In this document: piece after piece, positions 52,570-61,918 of the stretch
Numbering within the stretch: position 1 is the first letter of the stretch
Layout of the letters: each line of letters starts with the position of its first letter
Source of the DNA: Kitasatospora sp. NBC_00240
GTDB lineage: Bacteria > Actinomycetota > Actinomycetes > Streptomycetales > Streptomycetaceae
DNA length: 64,000 nucleotides
Direction: 5' to 3'
Assembly: GCF_026342405.1 (NCBI RefSeq)
Contig: NZ_JAPEMU010000004.1
Span: forward strand, 62,001-126,000
Program-made: the position numbers and the translations under genes
Notes under the pieces: model-generated
Database searches by the model: none
What the model was told of the DNA's origin: nothing
Seen by the model: only the letters and a program-made list of their open reading frames with translations

Positions 52570-52902
52570 TCATGCTGCGCGGGTGGGCGACTTGGCGATC
52601 ACCTGGCGGAGGAGGTCGGAGTTGCTTTCGGTTCGCTTCAACCGATCGAGGAGCAGCTCGGTGGCAGGCTGGGTGTCCAGGCCGCTGAGGACCCGGCGCA
52701 GTGTCCAGGTGGCGGAGGTGCGGGCGGGGCCGAGGAGGAGTTCCTCGCGGCGGGTGCCGGACGCGCGGACGTCGACGGCCGGGAAGATGCGCTTGTCCGC
52801 GAGGCGGCGGTCCAGGCGCAGCTCCATGTTGCCGGTGCTCTTGAACTCTTCGAAGATCAGGTCGTCCATGCGGGAGCCGGTGTCGACCAGGGCGGTGGCG
52901 GC
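52570..52902 (-). pseudogene. rho: Transcription terminator Rho, C-terminal fragment
   Basis: The minus frame reads TALVDTGSRMDDLIFEEFKS, TGNMELRLDRRLADKRIFPA, VDVRASGTRREELLLGPA and TELLLDRLKRTESNSDLLRQ, the last 110 residues of Rho (normally DTGSRMDEVIFEEFKGTGNM). Walker motifs and the RNA-binding domain are gone. It is fused in frame to a transposase scrap at about 52903. GPARTSATWTLRRVL differs from the usual GPEELAIVWKLRRVL, so it was already decaying. Confidence 0.85.
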
Positions 52903-53052
52903 GGTGGCCGAACACCACAGCCAGACCGGCTTCGGGTCCCGGTCGCCCGGCAGGCGCTCGACCTTCAACTGCACCAACGTGCCATGCAAGACGGGTAGTT
53001 CCTCTTCCGCGTGCTCTAGCCAGGGGCCGTGGTGGGCGAGTCTGGGGTGCAT
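52903..53052 (-). pseudogene. DDE transposase fragment fused to the rho tail
   Basis: About 50 codons encode GPWLEHAEEELPVLHGTLVQ then LKVERLPGDRDPKPVWLWCS, a segment common in large streptomycete DDE transposases. It runs without a stop into the rho fragment. Both outer ends are lost. Confidence 0.6.
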
Positions 53053-53474
53053 CCGGTCCCACGCCGCCGCCCTGCTGCTGGTCGGCGAGGAGGGGCTGAA
53101 CGAGCTCGGCCTGGAGCCGCTCGGCCGCTACGTCGGCGGCGCCGCCGGGGTCGCCCGGACGTGATGGGCATCGGGCAGATCCGCGCAGTCCGGCGGGTGC
53201 TCCGGCGCACCGGCCGGTCGCTGGCCGGCGTGGACACCGCCGAGTCCAACGAGGCCTTCGCCGCCCAGGTGCCCTGGCCTGCGTCCGGGAGCTCGGCATC
53301 GCCACGGAGAGGGTCAACCCCCAGACCAGCGCGATCGCCCTGGGCCACCCGCTGGGCGGCTCCGGTGCCCATCTGCTCACCACGGCCCCCGATGCGGCGC
53401 GCCGGCGACCGCCGGGGCTCGGCGACCATGTCGGCGTCGGACACGGCACCGCCGTCCTCGTCGACCGCGACTGA
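53053..53474 (+). pseudogene. Thiolase (acetyl-CoA acyltransferase) C-terminal remnant
   Basis: Three pieces in different frames: LLLVGEEGLNELGLEPLGRY (53060-53163), VMGIGQIRAVRRVLRRTGRS then AGVDTAESNEAFAAQV (53160-53274), and VRELGIATERVNPQTSAIAL then GHPLGGSGAHLLTT (53285-53400), ending GVGHGTAVLVDRD. NEAF and GHPLG(x)SG are thiolase catalytic motifs. At least two single-base losses break the frame and the N-terminal half is missing. Confidence 0.8.
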
Positions 53475-53585
53475 CCCCGCGCCACGGGGCACGCCTGCGG
53501 TCACCGCCATGGCTGCCCGCGGAATCGAGGTGTTCGTGGACGGCCCGGCCGGCCGGGTGCGATCCGGGGCCGGCCGGGCTGCGGT

Positions 53586-56465
53586 TCAGATTCCGTACAC
53601 CTCGAACGACCACAGGGAGTAGCCGTAGGCGGTGCCGCGTGCGGTGGCGTTCAGCCGGATGTAGCGGCCCGAACCGGACAGGCCGGTGAGGTCCTGCACT
53701 CCTCCGGTACCGGTGGTGGTGGAGTAGATCGTCGTCCACGCGACGCCGTCGTTCGAGGTCTGGATCTGGAAGGCCCGGGCGTACGCCACCTCCCAGGACA
53801 GCTTCACCTCGGACACCTGACGCGTGGAGCCCAGGTCGACCTGGAGCCACTGCGGATCCGCCGCCGCGCTGGACCAGCGCGTCCCCGAGCTGCCGTCGGT
53901 GGCCAGGTTCGCGGTGAACCCCGTCCCGGACTCGACCGACGAGGCCGTGGTCGGCCGGTTCAGCGCGAGGTCGGCCGGGGTCTGTGTCCCGCCGCTGCCG
54001 TACACCTCGAACGACCACAGGGAGTAGCCGTAGGCGGTGCCGCGTGCGGTGGCGTTCAGCCGGATGTAGCGGCCCGAACCGGACAGGCCGGTGAGGTCCT
54101 GCACTCCTCCGGTACCGGTGGTGGTGGAGTAGATCGTCGTCCACGCGACGCCGTCGTTCGAGGTCTGGATCTGGAAGGCCCGGGCGTACGCCACCTCCCA
54201 GGACAGCTTCACCTCGGACACCTGACGCGTGGAGCCCAGGTCGACCTGGAGCCACTGCGGATCCGCCGCCGCGCTGGACCAGCGCGTCCCCGAGCTGCCG
54301 TCGGTGGCCAGGTTCCCGGTGAACCCCGTCCCGGACTCGACCGACGAGGCCGTGGTCGGCCGGTTCAGCGCGAGGTCGGCCGGGGTGACGGTCCAGGTGA
54401 AGGAGGCGCTGCCGGCGGTGCCGCTGGTGGCGGTCGCGGTGACGGTGACCGTGCCGGTGCCGGGGCCGGTGGGTGTTCCGGTGATCGTCCCGGTCGACGG
54501 GTTGACGGTGAGGCCGGCCGGCAGACCGGTGGCCGAGTAGGTCAGCGGGTTGCCCTTGGAGTCGCTGGCGCTGATCTGCAGCGACGCCGCGCTGCCGACC
54601 GTGCTGGACTGGGTGCCGGGGTTGACGACAGTGACGGTCTCGGTGCCGGTCGTGCCCGTCGGGGTGAGGGTCAGGGTCTGGTCGGCGGCGGTGCGGGTGC
54701 CTCCGACGCTGCTGCCGGTGGTGTTGGTCCAGGCGCGGGCCGGCGTGGTCTCGACGACCCGCCCGGAGACCGAGGACATGCCGAGCACCAGGCCGCTGTA
54801 GCGGTTGACGAGGCGGAACGTGCCGGTGGGCGAGGTGTTCTTGAGGACGAACCACTGCTGGCCGACGGTCGGGCTGCCGGACATGGTGGTGGCGGTCGGC
54901 GCGGTGCCCCAGGCCCGGTTCGCCGTGGAGGACGAGTTGACGCCCAGGGCCTGCCCGGTGGCGGCGTTGGTGACGGTGAAGGATCCGTCGCCATTGCCGG
55001 TGAAGGACCAGGATTGCAGGGTCGACCCGTTGGCCGCTGCGGACGTGGTCGCGTTGCTACCGGAGACCTGGGCCAGGACCTGGCCGGATCCGTTGCCGAT
55101 CACGTAGGTCTTGGAGGTGTCGACCGGCGGGAGGGCCGGGGACGACGAGCCGAGCGTGATGTCGGTGTATCCGCCGAAGCTCCCGCACTCGATGACGCAG
55201 TAGTAGCGGAAGGTCTTGCCGAGGATGGTGGAGTTGGTGGCGTTCGCACCGTCGACCAGCCAGCGGTACCACGAGGCCTGGGTGTGGCTGCCGGAGTCGG
55301 CGGCCAGGTACCACTTCTGGGTCGACAGGTCGTCGGTGACGTAGAACTGCTGGGGCTTGTTGCTGGACTGGTCCGACTGGGGCGTGGCGATGTACAGGCC
55401 GAGGTAGGCGCTGTAGGAGATGTTCATGACGGCCAGGGGTGAGCTGGGGGGCAGCGTCCCGGCGGCGATCTGCTGGTCGACGTTGCCGGTGTTGGCCGGG
55501 TTGTAGTCCTTGGCGATGGGCGTGTAGCCGTTGGGGTTGGCGGCGGTGGCGGGGACCAGGTTGCTCTCCAGGCCCCCCACTCCGGGCTGGGACCAGGAGC
55601 CGTTGTACCACTTCTGCCAGGTGCCGGTCGCCATCTTTCCGGACATCGGCGCGCGGGCGATGTGGGTCAGCCAGTCGGTGCTGCCGCCGGCGCCGCTCTT
55701 GGGCACGATCCGGGTGCTGTAGCCCACGTAGAAGTAGCCGGAGGCCTGGTCGACGAAGAGCCGCGGGTCGCCGTCGCCGTAGGCGTAGGTCTGGTTCGGG
55801 AACGCGGTGGTGTCGTTGCGTAGGGTGCTGTAGGGGGAGGTGATGGCGTGGCCGGTGATCGTCCAGAGCTTGCCCTGGTTGGTGGAGACGGCGTAGTCGA
55901 TCGAGTCGTAGTGCAGGCCGTCGCCGAACGGGCTGCCGGTGAACTCGTTGTGCACCAGGCCGTACCAGTTGCCGGTGTCCGGGTCGACCCAGGTGCCGAT
56001 CAGGTCGCAGTAGTTGGGCAGCGAGTAGCCGCTGCCGGCGGTCGCGGTCACGCCGGTCGGGCTGTTGTTGCAGCGCCAGACCGTGTTGGCGTTGCTGTCC
56101 TGGGGGTTGGCGGGGTTGGCCGCGTTGCTGATGGCGGTGTTCTTCGAGGCGGTGTCGAAGTTGGTGCCGCTGTAGAACTGCCAGTAGTGGTTGGGGGAGC
56201 TCGCGTCGTCGTACTGCGAGAAGGACTCCTGGAAGTAGAAGGTGCCGTCCTTGTCGATGTACGGGGTGGCGGGGCTGTCCGTCCCGAACGGGAAGGAGCC
56301 GCTCGATCCGACCGTGACCGTGTAGGTGGCGCTCGGGGGCGTGGCCGACGCCGTGGCGGGCGCGCCGACCGTTGCGGCACCGGCGAGGAGGGCGGTGACG
56401 GCCAGTGCCGTGGCACGGCGTACGGCCGAGCCGAGGCGTGCGGCGTGCGGGGTTGGGGATCTCAT
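53586..56465 (-). CDS. Secreted multi-domain carbohydrate-binding protein (propeller, ricin lectin, Ig, two CBM32)
   Basis: 959 aa from ATG 56465 with GGAGGAG upstream. Signal peptide ends ATASATPP. The first 390 residues (YIDKDGTFYFQESFSQYDDA, YGDGDPRLFVDQASGYFYVG) resemble a five-bladed propeller of GH43/GH62-like enzymes, with no certain catalytic triad. A ricin-type trefoil follows (about 440-590), then a He_PIG Ig-like domain (SYSATGLPAGL-type YSATGLPAGLTVNPSTGTIT), then two F5/8 type C (CBM32) domains of about 130 aa that are nearly identical. CBM32 often binds galactose or GalNAc. It is probably a secreted glycan-degrading or glycan-binding protein. Confidence 0.88.
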   Translation of the reverse strand: MRSPTPHAARLGSAVRRATALAVTALLAGAATVGAPATASATPPSATYTVTVGSSGSFPFGTDSPATPYIDKDGTFYFQESFSQYDDASSPNHYWQFYSGTNFDTASKNTAISNAANPANPQDSNANTVWRCNNSPTGVTATAGSGYSLPNYCDLIGTWVDPDTGNWYGLVHNEFTGSPFGDGLHYDSIDYAVSTNQGKLWTITGHAITSPYSTLRNDTTAFPNQTYAYGDGDPRLFVDQASGYFYVGYSTRIVPKSGAGGSTDWLTHIARAPMSGKMATGTWQKWYNGSWSQPGVGGLESNLVPATAANPNGYTPIAKDYNPANTGNVDQQIAAGTLPPSSPLAVMNISYSAYLGLYIATPQSDQSSNKPQQFYVTDDLSTQKWYLAADSGSHTQASWYRWLVDGANATNSTILGKTFRYYCVIECGSFGGYTDITLGSSSPALPPVDTSKTYVIGNGSGQVLAQVSGSNATTSAAANGSTLQSWSFTGNGDGSFTVTNAATGQALGVNSSSTANRAWGTAPTATTMSGSPTVGQQWFVLKNTSPTGTFRLVNRYSGLVLGMSSVSGRVVETTPARAWTNTTGSSVGGTRTAADQTLTLTPTGTTGTETVTVVNPGTQSSTVGSAASLQISASDSKGNPLTYSATGLPAGLTVNPSTGTITGTPTGPGTGTVTVTATATSGTAGSASFTWTVTPADLALNRPTTASSVESGTGFTGNLATDGSSGTRWSSAAADPQWLQVDLGSTRQVSEVKLSWEVAYARAFQIQTSNDGVAWTTIYSTTTGTGGVQDLTGLSGSGRYIRLNATARGTAYGYSLWSFEVYGSGGTQTPADLALNRPTTASSVESGTGFTANLATDGSSGTRWSSAAADPQWLQVDLGSTRQVSEVKLSWEVAYARAFQIQTSNDGVAWTTIYSTTTGTGGVQDLTGLSGSGRYIRLNATARGTAYGYSLWSFEVYGI
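53593..54386. repeat. 389-bp near-perfect direct repeat encoding the two CBM32 domains
   Basis: 53593-53981 and 53998-54386 are offset by exactly 405 bp. Reading both, I find one mismatch (53911 G, 54316 C; Ala/Gly). Third-position identity shows recent duplication or gene conversion. Confidence 0.95.
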
Positions 56466-56672
56466 GGGTGGTGCTCCTCCGATCAGAGGTGGTGCACGTG
56501 GGGGATGCTGACCCGTCTGTCGCACGGGTCAGGTCCTGCTTCCACCGGCTAGTTCGGCGCCCGTGCTCTCTTGCCGTCGAAGGCTGTTTCGGCGGGCGGG
56601 GTGCTGGTCGCTGGCGTAGGAGGTGGCGTTCTCGGGAGGTGGGGACACTGCGCCGGGCGGGCGCGAATGCGC

Positions 56673-58286
56673 TCAGTCCTTGATGTGGGCCACGAGTTCG
56701 TCGATGAACGCGGCCCACTCGGTCCGCTCCGCGGGCCTGCCGGGGACACCGGGCCGGCGCTGCCAGGGCAGCGGCCCGTCCGCTCGCCGGTACTCCACGC
56801 CGAGGGCGTCCAGCCGGAGCAGGTGCGCGGCGAGGCGGGTGCGGAAGTCGGCGACGTCGCGTTCTCCGGTACTCCAGAGGGCTTCGGCGATGGCGCACAG
56901 GCGGGGGAAGGCGTAGTAGTCGACGCTGCGCGGGGAGTCCATGTGCTCGGTCCAGATGTTGGCCTGTCCGCCGATGACGCGGGCCGCCTCCTCGGGTGTG
57001 AGGCCGTCGGGCACGGGGTCGAAGCCGTAGGCGTCCTCGAGGGTGAGGGGGACGGCGAAGGGGATCGGCTCATCCGGGTGTTCGGACTGCCGGTAGTCGA
57101 GGTGGACCTGGTCGTCGGGGCAGGAGACGACGTCGTAGCCGCGGCGGGCCGCGGTGCGGGCTCCGGTCATGCCGCGCCAGGAGGCGACGACGGTCCCGGC
57201 GGATACGGGGCCCTCCAGGATCTCGTCCCAGCCGAAGACCCGTCGGCCGTGCTGGGACAGGTGCGTGCCGAGACGCTCGATGAACCAGGCCTGCAGTCCG
57301 CTCTCGTCCGTCAGTCCCCGCTGCCGCATCAGTTCCTGGGTGCGATCGTCCGCGCGCCAGTGGTCCTTGGGGCATTCGTCGCCGCCGAGGCCGATGTGGG
57401 GGCTGGGGAACAGTTCGATGATCTCGTCGAGGACGCCGCGGAAGAAGTCGACGGTGCTCTCCTCCGCGTTGAGGATGTTCGGGTTGATCCCCCAGCGGGT
57501 GCGGACCTCCAACGCCTCACCGGGGAGCCCGAGTTCGGGATAGGCGGCGATGGCGGCCTGGGTGTGGCCGGGAACGTCGATCTCGGGCACGACGGTAATG
57601 TGCCGTTCGGCGGCGTAGCCGACGATCTCGCGGATGTCGTCCTGGGTGTAGTAGCCGCCGTGCGGCCGGCCGTCGCCGGGGGCGTCCTCGGCCGCACCGA
57701 GCTGGGACTCGCGGCGCCAGGAGCCGACCTCCGTCAGCCTCGGGTGGCGGCGGATCTCCACCCGCCAGCCCTGGTCATCGCTCAGGTGCAGGTGCAGCAC
57801 GTTGAGGCGGTGCAGCGCGAGCAGGTCGACGAACCGGAGCAGGTCCCGCTTGGGCATGAAGTGCCGGGCGACGTCGAGCATGACGCCCCGCCAGTGGAAC
57901 TTCGGCGCGTCCTCGACCGTCACGGCCGGCAGTGCCCAGCGCTGTCCGGGCACCCGGGCGCGGCGTTGGATCACCGGCGGCAGCAGTTGGAGCAGGGACT
58001 GGCAGCCGCGGAAGACGCCGGCCGGGGCGCCGCCCTCGATCAGCGCGCTCGCGTCGGTGACGGTGAGGCGGTACGCCTCGGGCGCGAGGTCCGCGCGCAG
58101 GCCCAGGCTGATCGGGTGCCGGGCGGCGGGGTCGAGGGGGAGGGGAAGTCCGGTGGCGGGACGCAGTGCGCCCTGGAGCCACACGGCGGTCGCGATGAGC
58201 TCGTGGTGGGCCGTGATGGCGGTGGTCTCGTCGAGGAGGAACTCGCCGGTGCCGATCCTGAGTGAGGCGGGGCGGGGCAGCAGCAT
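56673..58286 (-). CDS. Beta-N-acetylhexosaminidase (GH20)
   Basis: 537 aa from ATG 58286 with AAAGG upstream, 8 bp after the permease stop. An N-terminal GH20b domain (residues 1-125) precedes the TIM barrel: FHWRGVMLDVARHFMPKRDL, LHLHLSDDQGWRVEIRRHPR, VVPEIDVPGHTQAAIAAYPE, IGLGGDECPKDHW with the catalytic Asp303-Glu304 pair, and FGWDEILEGP. No signal peptide is seen, so it is probably cytoplasmic and acts on imported chitobiose or other GlcNAc/GalNAc glycosides. It was the last gene of a sugar ABC operon whose front is deleted. Confidence 0.93.
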   Translation of the reverse strand: MLLPRPASLRIGTGEFLLDETTAITAHHELIATAVWLQGALRPATGLPLPLDPAARHPISLGLRADLAPEAYRLTVTDASALIEGGAPAGVFRGCQSLLQLLPPVIQRRARVPGQRWALPAVTVEDAPKFHWRGVMLDVARHFMPKRDLLRFVDLLALHRLNVLHLHLSDDQGWRVEIRRHPRLTEVGSWRRESQLGAAEDAPGDGRPHGGYYTQDDIREIVGYAAERHITVVPEIDVPGHTQAAIAAYPELGLPGEALEVRTRWGINPNILNAEESTVDFFRGVLDEIIELFPSPHIGLGGDECPKDHWRADDRTQELMRQRGLTDESGLQAWFIERLGTHLSQHGRRVFGWDEILEGPVSAGTVVASWRGMTGARTAARRGYDVVSCPDDQVHLDYRQSEHPDEPIPFAVPLTLEDAYGFDPVPDGLTPEEAARVIGGQANIWTEHMDSPRSVDYYAFPRLCAIAEALWSTGERDVADFRTRLAAHLLRLDALGVEYRRADGPLPWQRRPGVPGRPAERTEWAAFIDELVAHIKD

Positions 58287-58294
58287 GGGGTGGT

Positions 58295-58570
58295 TCAGCC
58301 TTTCACCGCGCCGGCGGAGACGCCGGAGACGAGCTTGCGCTGCACGAGCAGGAAGAAGACGACGACCGGGAGGGAGAAGACGACCGAGCCGGCCATCTGT
58401 CCGCTGAAGTCGGTGCCGGTGGTGGGCGTGCTGAAGGAGGCCAGCCACACGGGCAGGGTGTAGTGGTCCTGGTTCTTCATGAAGGTGAAGGCGATCAGGT
58501 AGTCGTTCCACGCCGTGATGAACGCGAAGACCCTGGAGGCGACGACACCAGGGGCGACGAGCGGTCGGAC
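58295..58570 (-). pseudogene. Sugar ABC permease (MalG-type), C-terminal fragment
   Basis: The minus frame reads PLVAPGVVASRVFAFITAWN then DYLIAFTFMKNQDHYTLPVW and VVFSLPVVVFFLLVQRKLVS, ending GVSAGAVKG. This is the final third of an inner-membrane MalG-like permease, including the typical AWNDYLIA. The upstream part is replaced by the ROK gene at about 58560. It precedes GH20 by 8 bp. Confidence 0.85.
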
Positions 58571-59172
58571 AGCCGCCGTGCCATCGGCAGGTCGTGCCAG
58601 CCCAGGTGTGCCGCCTGCCAGATGACGCCCTGGTCGTCGACGATGCCGGGGCTGGCGACCCGGCCGGGCGCTCGGGTGACCAGGTCTGCGGCCAGTTGCT
58701 CGACCAGGTCAGCGGCCCGGTCCGCGAGCGCGTCGCCAATCGGCAGCCGCGCTCGCTCGACCACTTCACCTCGCAGGTTCAGCAGCGCGCCGCGGAAGTG
58801 CTCGGCGTGCGAGAGGTCGAGCGCCACCAGGTGCGCGGAGCCGTCCTGGATCTCCATCAGCACGGACGGCTTGCCGAGCCGCCGCTGCGCCCGCACGTCG
58901 GGCCCGGTCTCCGCGACCAGCGCGTCGGCCTGCAGTTCGGCGATCAGCGCCGAGACCGTCGGCGCGGTCAGGCCGGAAGCCCGCACCAGGTCGGCCCGGC
59001 TCATCGCGCCGTCGTGGAACAGCGCCGCCAGCAGCAGCGCGCGGTTGTGCGGGCGGTTTTCCTGGGTCTGCGCCTTGGTCCGTCCGGCGGGGGGACGCGT
59101 TCCCGGTGCCAGGTCGAACAGGCCGCGCGGCGGACGGATCGACTCGGTGGGCGCGGAACGGGCGGAACCCAC
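58495..59172 (-). pseudogene. ROK-family regulator, C-terminally truncated by a deletion
   Basis: From GTG 59172 behind AAGGAGGTGCCCC, a full ribosome site. HTH: RALLLAALFHDGAMSRADLV, RASGLTAPTVSALIAELQAD. The ROK domain begins LVALDLSHAEHFRGALLNLR and GRVASPGIVDDQGVIWQAAH, LGWHDLPMARRLSDR, then the sequence becomes permease in another frame (about 58560). About 190 residues of the sugar-kinase-like sensor are missing. ROK repressors control GlcNAc and xylose operons; this one probably governed the deleted importer. Confidence 0.85.
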
Positions 59173-59449
59173 GGGGCACCTCCTTCGCTGACTGGAAGCC
59201 GTTTTTTCTTAGGTGGCCTTAGTTAATGTGCCACGAATGCTCGACGTCCCGACCGGCGACTGTCAAGCCCCCGGCCCCGATTGCGAGTTCCCCTTGACAC
59301 GGGCCGTCGCCGCCAGCACAGTTTGCGCAAAGCTGCTCGATAGGCCCATGAAGAGTGCACCTTTGATCAACTACGTTGGCTACCCCGGTCCCCCGGCGCC
59401 CCCACCTTGCCCGTCGTCGAGAGAACAGCCGACCGCGAGGAGTCAGCCC
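59173..59449. promoter_or_regulatory. Promoter region of the ROK gene and intergenic sequence
   Basis: AT-rich CTTAGGTGGCCTTAGTTAAT at 59209-59228 lies about 40 bp upstream of the GTG and contains two CCTTAG/CTTAGG-like half sites, a possible operator. No gene recognised. Confidence 0.45.
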
Positions 59450-59610
59450 CGTGCCCCCTCCTCCCGCATCAGCCGCCGCACCGTCCTGTCGGGCGCGGCC
59501 GCAAGCGCCGCCACCGGCGCGCTGCCCACCGCCCTCCGGGCCGTACTCGACCGTCCACTCCCCGCGGGCAGCGGCGGCATCGCCGACGTCGCGCACGTCG
59601 TCTGTGCGTC
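59450..59610 (+). pseudogene. Phospholipase C (phosphoesterase) N-terminal scrap with Tat signal
   Basis: The frame reads SRISRRTVLSGAAASAATGA then LPTALRAVLDRPLP and GGIADVAHVV, matching the start of Tat-exported phosphocholine-type phospholipase C (normally SRRxxL...GSIADVEHVVxLMQENRSFDHY). After VAHVV the family motif QENRSFDHYFG is missing, so the catalytic domain is lost. Confidence 0.5.
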
Positions 59611-60057
59611 CACCCACATCGGCACGTCCACCGTGCCCAGCGGGAGCGGCAACCTGAAGGGGTGGCAGGGCGCTTCGTCGAGTACTACCTCGGCATCGAC
59701 AGTTACTCGGCCATGCCCCGCGCGGACGTCGTCTTCGGCGGGCCGACGAGCACCGACGCGGGCGGGCTGATCGGCGCGTCGACGGCCAACTATGAGTACG
59801 GCGGCTGCGTCGGCCGGTCCAACTACCAGGCCACGCAGGCCGGCAGCGGTACCCACGTGTCCCGTGGGCACCTTTCCGGCGGCGGCGGGAGCGGGAGCGG
59901 GCTGGTGCCTGCGGCTTCGGGGCGGTGCCTGGACGATCCTGCGTCCAGTACGACCAACGTCAGGAGCAGGCCCGCGCCCTTCGGGGCGCGGGCCTGCTCG
60001 ATGCACGCGGACGTGCGCAGCACGGGGTCGCCTCACACAGCGCTACCACCGATTACG
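59611..60057. other. Mixed remnants
   Basis: A plus reading about 59665-59940 (FVEYYLGIDSYSAMPRADVV, then GGLIGASTANYEYGGCVGRS) may be a fragment of a secreted enzyme; ASGRCLDDPASSTTN near 59915-59955 recalls a ricin lectin repeat. Nothing is complete. Confidence 0.35.
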
Positions 60058-60245
60058 AGACAGAGCCAGATGCGCCGGCGGCTTCGCCGGTTGCACAAGG
60101 AGGGCCTGGTGGAGAGCGTCGTCCTCCCGCAGGCCGGACGGCTGATGGCCTGGTACCTGACCGAGCACGGCGTTCGGATCGCCGCGACCTTCCCCGGAGT
60201 GGTCCGACCTGTATGCCAGGCAACCGGTCGACGCAACTCATGTAA
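60058..60245 (+). pseudogene. Replication-relaxation (winged-helix) protein fragment
   Basis: QSQMRRRLRRLHKEGLVESV then VLPQAGRLMAWYLTEHGVRI matches the winged helix of streptomycete replication-relaxation family proteins. There is no start and it ends soon after. Probably left by a plasmid or integrative element. Confidence 0.55.
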
Positions 60246-60848
60246 CCCCGAGCCGCGTTCCGGATCGATTTCGTGTCGAACGAGACCTTGACTATGGATG
60301 CGTCAACTGTCACCGTTTGCTTGAAATTGCTCATAAGGTCCATTGATCAAGCAGATTCAAGCATTGCCGTCCATCAGTCTCAGGGCGCCCCCATGAGATG
60401 GCACCACCGTCTGGTCGGCCTCGTTCCGGCGGTCACCCTGGGCAGCAACTCCTCGCAGGTACCTGCATGGCACCTCGACCTGGAGCGGAAGCAGCTGACC
60501 CGCCTCGGTTGGGAGCTCACCGACTACGCGAACTGCATGCACCGCTGACGCCGGGAAAGACCAGCACCTGCGTCGGGCTCGATGTGCGACGGCTCCGTCA
60601 AAGGATCCACAGCATGACGCAACAGGCCCAAGGTGCCGTCCTGCGGATCACCTGACCGAAGCGGCTGATTCGAGCCCCGCCTGTGAGCACCACGACTCGG
60701 CGGATGTCGTTGGTGGGGCGGGGGCGGGGGGCGGGTTCTGCGGCTGCCCTCGACAGAAACGGTACAGATCAGGGTTCCTTTCGGACGGGTGGAAGCCGGG
60801 ACGCTCGAAGCCCGTCAGTCTCTGACGATCGGGGAGTTCTCGCCGCGT
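60246..60848. other. Intergenic, nothing firm
   Basis: About 600 bp. A weak plus reading at 60273-60548 (SNETLTMDASTVTVCLKLLI) is AT-richer and shows no family. The promoter of the following regulator should lie in 60700-60848. Confidence 0.35.
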
Positions 60849-61706
60849 ATGGATGACGTTTTCACAGCCGGCCCGTTCCACACGGTGCTGCGCTCGGCGA
60901 TCGCTGCTCGGGGTCTTGGTCTGGAGCGCCTTCGTGATCGGCTGGCTGCCCGCGGCCTGTCCGTCAGCATCTCCACTCTCAGCAACTGGCAGCGCGGAGT
61001 CAGCCGCCCACGCCGGCCGGACAGTCTGCACGTCGTGGCGGTACTGGAGGCCGTGCTCGACCTGCCCGGTGGGACCCTCGGCCGCCTGCTGGACGTACCC
61101 GTCCGGGGCGGCCGCGCCGCCAGGCCACCCGGGGCCCAGGGCGCGCCATTGTGGCAGGCCCTGCGTCTGCGGGCCCTGTTCGACGAACCGGTCGACGACG
61201 GACTGGATGTCCTCGCCGTTCAGGAGGATGTGACGGTGACCCGTACCGGGTCCACGGCGACGGTCCGCCTCGTCGTCCGCGCCCGCCGCCCCGAAGTGGA
61301 CCGGCATGTGGTGCTCACACGCGGCAGCGGCGCACTGCCCGAGATCCGGGCCGGCCGCGACTGCCGTCTCGGCCGGGTGCGCACCGATCCGGAGGCCGCC
61401 CTGGTAGCCGCCGAGCTGCTGTGGGCCCCGCTCGGCGCGGGTGAGACCTTCGCGTTGGAGTACCACCTCACGGCCGGTCGGCCGGAGCCCTGTCACGGCT
61501 GGTGGTTTCGCCGCGCCGGGCAGCGCCTCGACCTGACGGTCCGCTTCGCGCCTGGCACCGGCGTCGACCAGGCGTACCGGGTCTGGCAGCTGGACGGCGG
61601 CTCCCCGCACAAGGACGTGGCGACGTTGCGCGTCATCGACGGCCGGGTGCACCTGGCGGACTACGACGTACCGCCGGGCTTCCACGGCATCCGCTGGAAC
61701 CCGTGA
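60849..61706 (+). CDS. HTH (XRE-like) regulator with C-terminal beta-rich domain
   Basis: 285 aa from ATG 60849. The N-terminal 60 residues are a lambda-repressor-like HTH (FHTVLRSAIAARGLGLERLR, LSVSISTLSNWQRGVSRPRR). After a linker, residues 110-285 form a beta-rich domain (VRLVVRARRPEVDRHVVLTR, WWFRRAGQRLDLTVRFAPGT) typical of a streptomycete regulator family without named members. A GTG at 60789 could add 20 residues. It is alone and intact; targets are not evident. Confidence 0.8.
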   Translation: MDDVFTAGPFHTVLRSAIAARGLGLERLRDRLAARGLSVSISTLSNWQRGVSRPRRPDSLHVVAVLEAVLDLPGGTLGRLLDVPVRGGRAARPPGAQGAPLWQALRLRALFDEPVDDGLDVLAVQEDVTVTRTGSTATVRLVVRARRPEVDRHVVLTRGSGALPEIRAGRDCRLGRVRTDPEAALVAAELLWAPLGAGETFALEYHLTAGRPEPCHGWWFRRAGQRLDLTVRFAPGTGVDQAYRVWQLDGGSPHKDVATLRVIDGRVHLADYDVPPGFHGIRWNP

Positions 61707-61918
61707 CGCATTGCCGGATCGCGGCGGCCAGCACCTCGCGCTCTGCCCTCGGCCGTGTGGAACCTGGGCGGCCCGACGGTGCGGAACAGCGAAGACCCCG
61801 GGCTCCCCTGATGGTCGAACGCCGCCCCCTTGAAGGGGACTTGAGACGTCGAATCTGTAATTCAACAGCGGCAGGGACGCGTGACGCGGACATGGCCGCA
61901 CCGCCACGCTGTCGCACT

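Noticed and set aside
55057..56898. 613-aa minus-strand frame overlapping the propeller/CBM32 gene
   Set aside because: It is the +1 shadow of the real frame, composed mainly of Arg, His and Pro.
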